From the NCBI RefSeq assembly GCF_964340395.1, contig NC_135563.1, positions 12,449,651 through 12,497,150 of the forward strand: a stretch of DNA of 47,500 nucleotides. The letters run 5' to 3'. Made by a program: the position numbers and the translations under genes. Positions 26,779 to 40,117 of the stretch are shown here, in pieces; positions within the stretch are counted from its first letter, which is position 1, and the number at the start of each line of letters is the position of its first letter. The DNA is from Glandiceps talaboti. Lineage: Eukaryota > Hemichordata > Enteropneusta > Spengelidae. A model generated the notes under the pieces. The model searched no databases, had not been told where the DNA came from, and saw nothing but the letters and a program-made list of their open reading frames with translations.

Positions 26779-27144
26779 TACTCAATGTGCTAGATCATTG
26801 ATATATAGCGGTCGAAGGCTCTCAGCTTATTCAATTATGTTGAGTGTATTAGTTGTTCTCTTGATACCTTTAATTTTACCTTACTGTCTAAAATTAAATT
26901 AATTGCCAGCTAAAATATATTAAAAGGCAGATAGGAATGTGAACTCAAGCATGGGTTCAAATAGATTAAGTAGTAGCAATATAGGTCGTTGAAATAAACC
27001 TAATGATCTGACAAACTATATGACTGTGAGCAACACTCCCCCCATTAACACCTAGACGTAACGAATCAAGCAAATTATTTCACAGACAAAGGACTAAGAA
27101 ATCAGTAATCGGATCATTTCAAAATGAAATCCTCCTAAGGATGA

Positions 27145-27588
27145 TTAGGGTGACCTTAATTTTGTTTAAGTTTCTCATTACTTTTTCATATCAACTATGG
27201 CTCGGTCGATCGATTTAAGGAAAAAATCATGTTCTTCATGTTTCCCTACCTCTCGTTTTCCTCCTTTCTATCTTCTTTGAATTGGATTCCTGATAACAAG
27301 CCCTTCCCCAGCTTGTCTTCGCAATTGACCTGTTCTCAGCCCCCCCCCCCCCCCCCCCATCGTCGTAAGCGACAGCTGCAACGTCATTAAAGAAGTACTC
27401 TGTTCGTAAACAAGTATCGCTGCCACCGCCATGACTGTATACGAACGATGTCGACAGTCCAGACTTGCTTTTTCTTGTCGAAATATAGTAAGGGTGACGG
27501 AAAAAATACCCACAATTATTTGATGTCGAAGCTGAAAATTAGAGTCAGTCTGTTAATGAGAAACAGAAAAAAATTGGGTCACCCTTAG
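27145..27588 (+). mobile_element. Non-autonomous inverted-repeat element, copy 2
   Basis: About 444 bp. Terminal inverted repeats TTAGGGTGACCTTAATTTT and AAAAATTGGGTCACCCTTA are well preserved. The interior matches 13713-14152 and carries a C homopolymer at about 27339-27358. Non-coding; looks like a MITE-class DNA element. Confidence 0.65.
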
Positions 27589-28209
27589 ATTCCATTATCC
27601 TTATGAAATAGTTTCCGTTGGCGTTCATTAAGGCGGAAATTCTAGTGAGCGAATTAGAGTTATTTACGTGTTTTAATATCTGAGCTTAAACACAAAACTC
27701 TTGAGAGTTCTACAGAAAATGGTCCATAGAAAGAAGGCATCAAGGTATTACGGAATGTACAACGTTGCTTTTAAACTGTTAACAGGAAACCGTTCTATTC
27801 CGTTCTTAAACGAAATAACCTTCAAAAGAAATGTAACTTCGGATGAATTGAAAAAGGTGATTTTGCACTTATCTTGGCATATTCACTTGCTGAGCGGTTA
27901 CTCTCCAGTGTAGATATCTGCAAAGTTATGGTATTGCGTCTATAAATTGTCAGTGTAATCATTATTTGGCAATAAACCTTACACCTTGACCGAAACGTTT
28001 ACATAGCAATCTGTTATTACCAACCATACTGCATCAAATCGAAAAATATTTTTAGCTTAAATTTGTATTTTGATATATGCAAATTTGACTGAATGGCGGC
28101 CATATCTGTAGTTAGAAATTAATATTTACTGCATAACTAAAAAACTGTAATACACAGACACTCTGTTTATGTATCTACACCCATGTTCTCAGATGTAATC
28201 TATCTTTTG

Positions 28210-28625
28210 AGACCTTGACCTTTGACCTTGACCTTGATCTTCAGGGTCAATTATCAAAATCCAGCTAATCCCTGCCTATCACAGACACGATGTAGTATTT
28301 ACATATTGCTAATTTCTTTTAAATCATGTTTACATGTAATATTGAAGAAAGGAACTATACACAAGCATTTATTTTGGTGCTTATGTAATTTTACCCATAT
28401 TCATAGTAAACAATGATCACTATATTTAATGCTACATGACTATTAGATAACTTCGATAATAGACACTACATTGCCAGGTTTTACCCTTTGCTTTGTTCAT
28501 TGACCTTTGACCTAGACCTGGATCTTCAGGTTCAGTTACTGAATTAGAAATTCCCTTCATTATTACAAACACTCTCTAGTATTTATGTGTTGCCACCAAT
28601 TTCTTTAAATCATGTTTCCGTTCAG
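28210..28625 (+). repeat. Direct duplication carrying DR1 nuclear-receptor-type motifs
   Basis: Copies about 28210-28350 and 28497-28625 share TGACCTTTGACCT, GATCTTCAGG, TAGTATTTA, ATTTCTTT and AAATCATGTTT in order. Each contains a perfect DR1 (two TGACCT half sites one base apart: 28216-28228 and 28501-28513); the first adds a third abutting half site at 28229-28234. Either an old tandem repeat or a repeat family that brings such sites. Confidence 0.5.
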
Positions 28626-29582
28626 TCACACTTAGGGAGGGACCATGTCGTATATGAAGACTTGTTCAATTTTTGTTTGCACAAATTGCAATAATAAATT
28701 GAAATTTCCAATTCTATCTATGGGATGAGCCCTTGTATGGTATTGTCCTTGTTGTAAAGAATATTGAACACCACTCTTTAGTAGATAACATCTGAAGGAA
28801 GAATATCCTTGAATAGGTATATATTGGTTCAAAGTTCAGTGCCATTGACACGTAACCAAAGGTCATAAGATACAGCAAAAGAGTATAGCCAATAACATAA
28901 TATTTCGATGCAGTTCGAATAACAATAGAAACTTGGGATCTTAATCTGTGCAGGTAAGAGGATATCAACGAAAGATAGTTATTTTCAGAATTGATTTTGG
29001 TTATGTCTATGTACTTATATTTTCGATAAAGTTAGAATGAATATATTGCATTCACGAGAAATATCAAGTATAGATTATATAGTCTAAGATTACAATAAGG
29101 AGATTGGTAACAGAAGATGTTATATTGTTCCATGTGCATATTTTCTCTTTTCATACACATGTAGATTACGGATGTGAGATGATAGACTCCCCAGTGACGA
29201 CCACATAGAAATAATTACTCTGTGATATCATTAACACTGAGGACCTTGTAGTTTAATGTGTTTGCCATTCAGAAATTCTGTATACAGTAGAAGGTATAAT
29301 GTGTTTATAGAGATGATGTACAAATACAGACGTATATTTGTTGTGTATACACAATGATCAGATGGACATACACAAATAGTCGACATACACGCATACCCAG
29401 AGAATGTAATAATATATTCTAAATATCTTTTTTGTGGAAAGTGGTAGGTCGGTTTTACTCTTTCATCATTAAACTTTAGGTATTAGGATTTCAATTTTAC
29501 CACCTATCTCGATATAGTGTTTGTTTTACAATTAGAATGTTATATTCATACAGATAATATACTTGTTTGCTTCATTAATCTA

Positions 29583-29794
29583 ACATACATACATACATAC
29601 ATACATACATACATACATACATACATACATACATACATACATACATACATACATTCATTCATACATACATACATACATACATACATACATACATACATAC
29701 ATACATACATACATACACGCATGCACACACACACACATACATACATACATACATACATACATACATACATACATACATACATACATACATACAT
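29583..29794 (+). repeat. Long (ATAC)n microsatellite
   Basis: About 210 bases of ATAC/ACAT with a few variant units near 29654 and 29716, directly abutting the GGACC-rich repeat at 29796. Confidence 0.9.
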
Positions 29795-29795
29795 C

Positions 29796-31680
29796 AGCGT
29801 GCGAAATTAACGCCGGTCCTTCGGCCCGAGACCAACAGATTTCCGTTCGGACCGACAGTTTTTCAGAATTACAACAACGTATCGGTCCTTATGACCGACT
29901 GAAATTTGATGTAAATAATAACATTTATTCAAAGATATATCCAATTTCACCTACACGAATCTGATCTTGTGTTACCTATTTTACTCTCGACATCATCTCG
30001 TTCAAGTCAAGCGACACAGAGCTAGCTCGCTACGTGTTGTTGTCAATGTTGATATGTCTACATATGACGTATCATACAGCATTTACTTTATGAAATTATG
30101 TTAGCAAACACATGATTGACCGATTTTCTCCAATTATTTGTGTCTTGACTAATCAGAACGTCTTAGACATTCAGACCCATTTTACGCATTCAGCGCATGC
30201 GTCTTTTCCCGCCATGATATAGTAATTGTTGTAAAGTTTACTGTTCTAAGTGTATGAAACTTTTAACGTGTTTGAGACAGTTCCACGTTGTATTTATAAA
30301 GTATGTGGCGATATTTAGAAGGCAGCAATGAACTTCCGAAGAAGAAGACGAATTTAAACAGATACTGTTTTTTAAAGGCTGGTATTAAAGCCGGTAAATG
30401 TTAGCGGGTTTCCCGATCAATTCACCGGAGTTCCCCATGTATGTGGCCATGATCAAAACAAACTGACGGAAAACATATAATTTAAAACTACTCTGAAAAT
30501 GGCGTTTTAACTAATAAAGAAGGCAGGTACACTTCGTAAAATATCTTCAGTACGATTATAGTTTTTTTTTGTAAAACAGTAAAAAAAAATGCGTAGTCTG
30601 ATTGCTTTCAATTTGATTCATATGATAATGTATGTCCTGTCATGTTGTAATCAACGTATAAACTTAGAAATGTTGCATTTTTGTTGCCATTGTTGTATCT
30701 GGAAAATTACTGCATCGTGCCAAACACGGGTACATATAGTGGATGTCACATTACAGTACAGTTACCATATCACGCTCCCACGTCAAAAAAACTTGCATTG
30801 TAAGACATGTTTAGCCATAGTTCTCTTCATCATGGTCAGATTTCTTACACAAACAGTCGAGTCAGAAACGATAATCAATACACCACGGTAGGGTATACGG
30901 GTAGGGCTTTATGGGGGGGGCTTCAGTACATATTTGAAGGAAGACGAAACTGCTCCATGTCACTTTTGTGGATGGAAATTGAAATAAAGTGAATACACAG
31001 TTTTCAAGAGGGATAGTTATGCGACAAAACTTTTATTTCTGCCATGATGAATTTGTGCGTCTACGTTCGCTAAGAGTTGGAAAGCTACATCAGCTGTTGC
31101 CACAGACGATGAATCTGACTTTGGATTATGTGATTCAGAATTTAGTGAATCGTACAGAGAGGAAGGAGAGGACTGTGATCTCTTAGAGATTGCAGATAAT
31201 GTATATTTAATGATTCATTCACCCATATTATCTACAATCTATGGATATGTATTTCTATGGTGTAATGAATACATTCAGTCTCAGACCACTTTAGTCTATA
31301 GGATCAGATTATGCGAGAATGAATATTCATAGTCTCTGGGTTCATAGTTACAAATGAAAATCTCTACTCATAGAGTCAAATATTTCTTGGTAGTGAATCA
31401 TAATTTACTTCCAAGTTATTTGTTGACTCTGTGAGTGGAAATTTTATAAAATAATAGTGGATAGTGAACAATTCGTTGTACTCTCTTTTACTTTAGTATA
31501 TCTAAAGATATGTTGTATCATATTAAAGTTCAAAATCATTTAATCTGTAAATGGAGGGTATATAAATATAGGTCGCGAACGTGAACTGCATTGAGTATGG
31601 ACCAGCAGTTTTCCTTAAGGACCAGCAGTATTTGCTACATGTCGGTCCTTATGACCAGTAGTCATTTTCCCTTAAGTTCA
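29796..31680 (+). mobile_element. Possible decayed element between GGACC-rich direct repeats
   Basis: About 29840-29905 and 31597-31672 are direct copies sharing GACCAgCAG, TTTCC, GGACC, CAGT and TCGGTCCTTATGACC in the same order. Between them are about 1.7 kb with gene-like remnants. The left copy is open in one frame (INAGPSARDQQ, RIGPYDRLKF); the right has the matching VGPYDQ then a stop. Identity of the element is unknown. Confidence 0.35.
30303..31332 (+). pseudogene. Gene-like remnants inside a direct-repeat-bounded segment
   Basis: An ATG frame at 30303-30404 begins MWRYLEGSNELPKKKTNLNR and has a donor-like GGTAAATG. The frame 31051-31332 has an acidic run (DDESDFGLCDSEFSES, EEGEDCD) that is unlike its AT-rich surroundings. 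A phase-1 splice between the two is formally possible. The composition resembles the N-terminal part of transposase-derived zinc-finger genes, but no domain is complete. Most likely a decayed mobile or retrocopied gene. Confidence 0.2.
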
Positions 31681-32374
31681 CACACTGACATACATACACA
31701 TACATGTTTTCACAACAAGCAATCAATAAAATTATGAAACTGTTTTTTCGCGCAATAATATTTCTCACGGTCGATTACATTTCGATGAAAAGTTACAGAC
31801 ACTTTGTCAATTAGGAGAACCGACTGTTGATGAAAACTAATGTATATCTCATAAAGACAATCAACAGCTGCCCACGATATCATAGAAGTATTGATTGCAT
31901 ATCAAGTGAACACTCAGTGTAAGTTGGCAGCCTAGAAGACATAAAGGGTGATAAAAACAACAAGAGGTATGTGCACAAGCCAGAAATTATGCAAATATTT
32001 TCAAATTTTACTAAAACATGAGGTTAGTATTTCAGTATTTATACCACCTCCATGTATAATGTATACAATGTTGATCTAGATTTTATCATTCTGACATAAT
32101 ATTCTGTGCAATACCTTTCAATATATTTATTTTTCTGACCTACACTCGGAAATAGTATGTGTATAATTCTAAAATTGGCTTTTTAAAGTTTTAGGTGTAA
32201 CTACATTAATATGGCCATATGGATAATAATTAGCTATTCATTCTGGATATTTAATTTGTAAATCAATTCTACTGTTTTTCTACTTAAAATAAGAATGTGA
32301 AATACTATATACCAAGCCCTTGTGTTTAACTAAAAAAAATGCAAAGAGATGTGTGAATTCCTTGTACGTAACCT

Positions 32375-32993
32375 TTAACATATATTTAAAAAAAAAAAAC
32401 TTTTTGCAATATATTGAGTGAGAAACACGACTTTGCCGATGCTGAATCTTTGTGATTTATATGCCTTAGTACGTACACGACAAAAGAAACAAATCTTTTG
32501 ACAGTTGGGTTTAATTGTGAATATTCGCGCTCCTGTAAAAGACAAGGATAGACTTGACATATACATATCGATAACAGGAAGCGTATTTAGAAGAGTAACT
32601 GTTATCATCAGTGTCCAACACTCCCGGAGCGCTGAATATCGTGTGTTGAGTCTGTAATATAGTAACAAGGAATACGTATGAGTAGAATGAAATCATCGTC
32701 TATGTATTGTGATAGTCAGACTTGACATATCACATTTGGCTCGACAGGAATATCATTCACAGTGCTACATGTTATCGTCTAGCATGACATACATGAAAGT
32801 ACAGTTGTTACATTTTATATCCAATGACATGCCTGAAAAGTATATGTTGCTACAATGTATATGAATTGGCGACGTTTGCGACGTTCTGCAAATATAAATA
32901 TAATGTACCTCGTGTAAAAAAATGATGCAATGTTTGTTAATACTCACATGATGACAAGAAGCAGTGTTAGTAAGATTGTTGTCGAGCCAGAAG
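32375..32993 (-). CDS. Possible partial secreted or membrane-protein gene, first exon not found
   Basis: Segment 32993-32948 is framed by an acceptor (tacattttag) and a strong donor (GTGAGTA) and encodes SGSTTILLTLLLVI in one frame, entered in phase 1 and left in phase 2, like a signal-peptide or membrane exon. After a 62-base intron, 32885 follows a very good acceptor (atttatatttgcag) and reads on in frame with C, CNNC and three Cys in all, to TAG at 32765. An alternative donor (GTATGT) inside this exon also joins in phase to a frame from about 32649 to a stop at 32375. No ATG exon with phase 1 was found upstream. The product is unrecognised; AT-rich DNA yields many splice-like strings by chance. 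Confidence 0.2.
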
Positions 32994-33130
32994 CTAAAAT
33001 GTAACAAATAGTGTTAGTAAGGTTTTCGTCGATCTACACAACAACTTGTTTCTAATCAACTGATTTAGTTTAATTCATCTTTTGAGCAGGCCTGTGTGAA
33101 AAAAAATATGAATAATTTTCGACCGTGATG

Positions 33131-33156
33131 GTGGCGGGGGGGGGGGGCGAAGGCAG

Positions 33157-33217
<61 letters not shown>

Positions 33218-33250
33218 GATGATGGTGATGGTGGTGGTGGTGGTGGTGGT
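33131..33250 (+). repeat. G run followed by (GAT)n(GGT)n
   Basis: Homopolymer G then GAT/GGT triplets. The His-rich and Ser-rich open frames on the minus strand are artefacts of the triplets. Confidence 0.85.
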
Positions 33251-34874
33251 GCTGACTGATACTGATGCTGTTTGTGGTAGTAGGGTGGTACGGTGTGTGA
33301 TATGGTGGTGCTAGTACTGGTGCTGGCGCTAGCATTGGTAGTGATGGCGCTGCTTGTAGTAGTTGCGGTGGTGGTAGTAATCAGCAATATTATTTATTGA
33401 AATACCATGGATGTCATACTTCACGAACTCTGTGTTAAAAAACCTTTATCTTCCATTCAATACAATGTACCCTCCTTTATTTCATAATTGACACCGTTTT
33501 CTTAAAAAATAAGTCAACAGTATTTCATATCAGTCACGTGTCGAACGTGCCTTTTTCCCAAACAACAGTGTATAAAGTAACAAATGAGCGTCTTATTTAT
33601 TTAACTTAAACACTACCTGTTTGTACCTTCTACCGACGTCACAACAGTCACGCTTAAATGTTACGACAATTTAACGCCTTTGGAGAACAACAGGAACACT
33701 CTCAATACGCTGCTGTATGGTTGGTAATAATAGGACTGTAACATTTTCTGTTCGAGAAACGAGTCGTATTTACCTTTACACTACATGGTAATTGTAAGGG
33801 GTTTGTATCTTTAACGTTGGTATTTACCGTTTCATGGCTACTTTAAATGCAAGTAGATGATTACCCTGGTCATTTGCGACATTTATGACGTCAGATTCTG
33901 CTTGAACAACGATGAGGTATTTAATAGCTGTCAGTAGTTCTTCAAGAGCCACGGGGTGATATGTCCAATGGCTTTATAAAGAGCAACGGCATGGATTTTT
34001 TTGCAATATTACTTGGTTCATGCGAAGATTAATCGGCGAACTGAATAACTACTACTTGAGGCTATGCTGCTGTATTGACCGCATGCATCTTCCCCCCTTA
34101 TACGTGATACAGGCATGTGAGAACATTCACTCTGTTACAAGGAAATAAGTCGGAGCATTTTGAATGTCAACGATCCCTTTTAAATTTAATGAAGCTCGGA
34201 AGCTTTGACTGCAATTCAACATCATAAATTTCTTTTGAAGTGATTGTTAAGTATTACTCTTTTGGAATGATCAATAGTAGATAACTATCGTGCCATGTTG
34301 GCTAAATGTATATCGAAACAAAATAACATGCTATCGAAATCGAATTTCAATCGAATATGATAAGTTTGTATTTCACGCAATCTGTATAAAGCATGACTTA
34401 TATTGTACAGTTTTTATTGGTATTTTTCATTGATTTTATGTCATCTAATGGATTTGATATATTTTGTAAAATATGATGTTTTTAAGGCTAATCTTTAAAT
34501 ATTAACACGTTTTTGTTTCAGTGAATGACTTATTTATCACATCTTATCAACGAGTAGCCACGAGAAATATGATCTAAATGCTAACAAAATAATGAACAAA
34601 TGGTATACCAACAAAGATTTTGTAGATATTGGAACATCAAATATTGATTTATACAGAAAATATTGGAATGTCTCTGTACTTGGCGACAAGGCAATACAAT
34701 GTCCTTTTCAGACGTTCTATGTATTCCAAAGCATCAATTCAGAGGATTGAACTTGTTAGGGAATATAAAAGTATTTGAAATCTGTAATGGCACATACTAA
34801 GAATGACTAAACTTGGGATAGATAGATTTAAACCTTTACAAGCTAATAGAAAGATTTGGTGGTTGTATGCTTGC
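33251..34874. other. Intergenic, nothing identified
   Basis: Searched on the minus strand for the missing first exon of the 32375-32993 candidate; only an out-of-phase ATGAAACG|GTAAAT near 33827 was seen. Confidence 0.35.
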
Positions 34875-35045
34875 CTTCTTGGTTGCCGGCTTGCTTAAAT
34901 GTGGTTGGATGGTTGATTAGTTGGTTAGTTGATTGGTTGGTTGGTTGTTTGTTTGTTTGTTTGTTTGTTTGTTTGTTTGTTTGGTTGGTTGATTCGTTGG
35001 TTGGTTGATTGGCTGGTTGGTTGTCTGACTGGCTGTTTGGTTGGT
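34875..35045 (+). repeat. (GGTT/GTTT)n repeat
   Basis: Degenerate GGTT and GTTT tetranucleotides bordering the exon-like segment at 35052. Confidence 0.85.
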
Positions 35046-35051
35046 TAAACT

Positions 35052-35228
35052 TCAAGTTCTTTCACGTACTTCGTTACAGGATCTGCACAGGCTGGTTAGA
35101 GATGTATTCTGCCTGCAGATTTCTAGCTGTGCATCCTTCAAACTTGTTTTTTTATACAGACTGTTTTCGATATTTATGACTTCATTGCATTCAGAGCAAG
35201 TTGTATTGTATGGGTTGAAAGTGACACC
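35052..35228 (-). CDS. Possible exon with repeated CxxC-NEV motif, unrecognised
   Basis: After a pyrimidine-rich acceptor (gtttttccttaag), 35228-35052 is open with balanced composition and ends TGA. It contains two similar segments, NTTCSECNEV and NTSLTSLCRSCNEV, each with an N-glycosylation sequon and a C-x2-C. A GTACGTG donor sits inside at the second NEV. The opposite strand is also open here, so strand choice is uncertain. No upstream exon was found. Confidence 0.2.
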   Translation of the reverse strand, partial: GVTFNPYNTTCSECNEVINIENSLYKKTSLKDAQLEICRQNTSLTSLCRSCNEVRERT

Positions 35229-36140
35229 CTTAAGGAAAAACGTTAAAGAGAAATCCTTGATAAATATATTGAGGAAAACACTCCGTGTATTCCTTCGCAA
35301 TGATATATTGAGTGAAACCCTCTTCATTTCTGTACTTAGTCATCCATATCAATCGTAATGTAAACATAATACACATTCCAATATTGGCGGAAGTAAACCA
35401 GTTACAGATCGTTAAAGGATATGAAAGGAATGACTACAAATATCAGAGCGAAAATAAAGAACTGGGTCTGACGGAAGGAAAGAGAATGGAGAGAGCTGTC
35501 TACTCTAAACGAAAGCAAAGCAGGTGAGAGAGTTGTGAACGATGTCAACAAAGGAGGAGTGACTGATGAGAACAAGAAAATGTCATCATTACTAGTAGGC
35601 ACTCACCCGAAGTGTTGTGGACTGCCTTATTTAACGTTCACGCTAATGCAACAAAATATATTTTTCAAAGATGACAGTTTTAACCATAATTCTAAAACTG
35701 AAAATCAAACCAGGTATTTTCAAGGAGAATAGTTTGTTACCGAAAATCATGCTGTGTTTCTATACCATAACCATTCAATTTTGTTGTACATTTGGTAACA
35801 TTTCACTGATGTATTAATTTGCTTCTTGAAATTTTGCACTAGCTCAGGAGTTAATTATTGTTGTTAGACACGTAACTAAAGTATAGTTTTGGAATAATAT
35901 TGACAAATTTACAAGGAAGTGTAAGTCACGGTTTCTCTCAGAGTCTCAGATATCGTTTTTGCTTTAAAGATGACACATTTCTGTGTTATATTTACCAAAA
36001 GATGTGAATTTGCCGTTTTGTCAACTTCCAAAGGCTTTGTCACATTTGTATATGGTTCATTACCAGTTATTAGTAGCATCGCCAACAAGGTACCGGTATC
36101 ATGTTTTCTTTTCAAATACAACACGTGCACATTCAAAGAA

Positions 36141-36199
36141 GGCACACACACACACACACACACAGAAGTAACAGACTGTCAAAAATAAAACATTAAAAA

Positions 36200-36246
<47 letters not shown>

Positions 36247-36305
36247 TACATACATACATACATACATACATACATACATACATACATACATACATACATA
36301 CATAC
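36141..36305 (+). repeat. (AC)n, (AC)n and (ATAC)n microsatellites
   Basis: AC at 36145-36165, AC at about 36205-36242, then ATAC to 36305. Confidence 0.9.
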
Positions 36306-37002
36306 AATAAAACAACTATTCACTCCGAAAAAAGAACACATTTTCTCGGTTACAATAGTATTTTATTCGTACCATAACTGTTTGTTACAAGAATGAAATA
36401 GTTCAGTGATAGAGAGAATAAATGTACATTAGTATAAAAGCTCAAACATCCACAAAACACGTTGTCAAAAGTTGATTCTTGTTTGGTTTCTATTGACATA
36501 TACAGTAATAAATAAATCTGGCATGTTGTAAAAGTTATTTCTCACATCATATGCAAATCTCCATATCACAATTAAATAGTCATTATTAGATGTAGATTTC
36601 CCTTATTATATGTATTTTTACCATATTATATGCAGATTTCGTATATTATATGTAAATTATAAAATACTACAGAGAAAAATAATTTGCAAAATATATCGTC
36701 ATCGAAAAATGTTTTTAATAAGCCGTTTAATTTATATCTCTTCAATGAGAAGTAAAAAATGATAAATAAATAAATATTCATAGAAATAATAGTATCACCT
36801 GCATCAATTATTCTATGAAAATAATTCATATTTATATTAGAATTTAATATATTATGGAATGTGCGCACTCTGATAATATCTCAAGTCTCTATATTTTAAA
36901 TAGGAAAGTATACCAATTTGGCAATTTTTATATCAAAATTATATTATAATCACATTCAAGTTGTTCAAAACTCTCTACAAAACTAACCCTACATTCAAAT
37001 GT

Positions 37003-37008
37003 TTTAAT
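37003..37008 (-). terminator. Possible poly(A) signal (ATTAAA) of the cytokine-like gene
   Basis: ATTAAA variant on the minus strand, about 290 bases past the stop. No AATAAA lies closer; the next is at 36362-36367. Confidence 0.35.
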
Positions 37009-37273
37009 TTCTTTAACTTGTTAGGTGGAATTCAAAATTCCTACAATGTGTCATGTTAAGTACAATGCCAGACAGCTTGGTAAATATCGCCTTGTTGATA
37101 TGTATACAACACTTGAAAATCACATGATAGTCACGTGAAATCATAAACCAATCAGCAGCACAGACATTGTACATAGCTGCTGGTTGGGTTACTTCTTTCT
37201 AAACGTCAGCCCTTACCGGCGAGGATCGAAAATAAACAGTGGTGTATAACACCAGGTAGTGAATTTTTTTCGT

Positions 37274-37282
37274 AATAAATAA
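37274..37282 (-). promoter_or_regulatory. AU-rich element nonamer in the 3' UTR of the cytokine-like gene
   Basis: TTATTTATT on the minus strand begins 14 bases after the TAG stop. This equals the UUAUUUAUU nonamer that destabilises many cytokine mRNAs. The DNA is AT-rich, so chance occurrence is possible. Confidence 0.4.
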
Positions 37283-37295
37283 TCCATCACAAACA

Positions 37296-39891
<2,596 letters not shown>

Positions 39892-40019
39892 GTCTAACGT
39901 GTCGTTGGTGAAATCGTAAACTTTCCTTGTAGAACAGAACAGAATCGGGGTTTCGCTTGTCAGTTCTTGATTATAGATGTGTGTAGGGGTTTAATGTTTA
40001 ACGTAACAACTTACCCTTC

Positions 40020-40027
40020 TTTTTATA
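40020..40027 (-). promoter_or_regulatory. TATA box of the cytokine-like gene
   Basis: TATAAAAA on the minus strand, 128 bases upstream of the ATG at 39891. A start site about 30 bases downstream would leave a 5' UTR of about 100 bases, with no upstream intron required. Confidence 0.55.
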
Positions 40028-40066
40028 CATGTATATGTCCGGTCACTGCAGGAATATAGGCAAGAA

Positions 40067-40117
40067 AGGCTTTCCCCGCAATTGCATAAGTACTGAAAAT
40101 AACTGGGTTTCCTGGAA
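40067..40117. promoter_or_regulatory. Possible STAT and C/EBP-like sites upstream of the cytokine-like gene
   Basis: A palindromic TTCCTGGAA (TTCN3GAA, STAT-type) lies at 40109-40117 and a C/EBP-like ATTGCATAA near 40081-40089. AGGCTTTCCCC at 40067-40077 is a poor Rel-type match. All are within 100 bases of the TATA box. Single matches of this length occur by chance, so this is suggestive only. Confidence 0.25.

Noticed and set aside
26447-26902. 151-codon plus-strand frame, the longest in the window
   Set aside because: Composition is that of AT-rich non-coding DNA, no domain is recognisable, and it runs through both arms of the hairpin at 26705-26778.
33070-33387. Poly-His / poly-Ser minus-strand frames
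   Set aside because: They arise from (GAT)n and (GGT)n triplet repeats.
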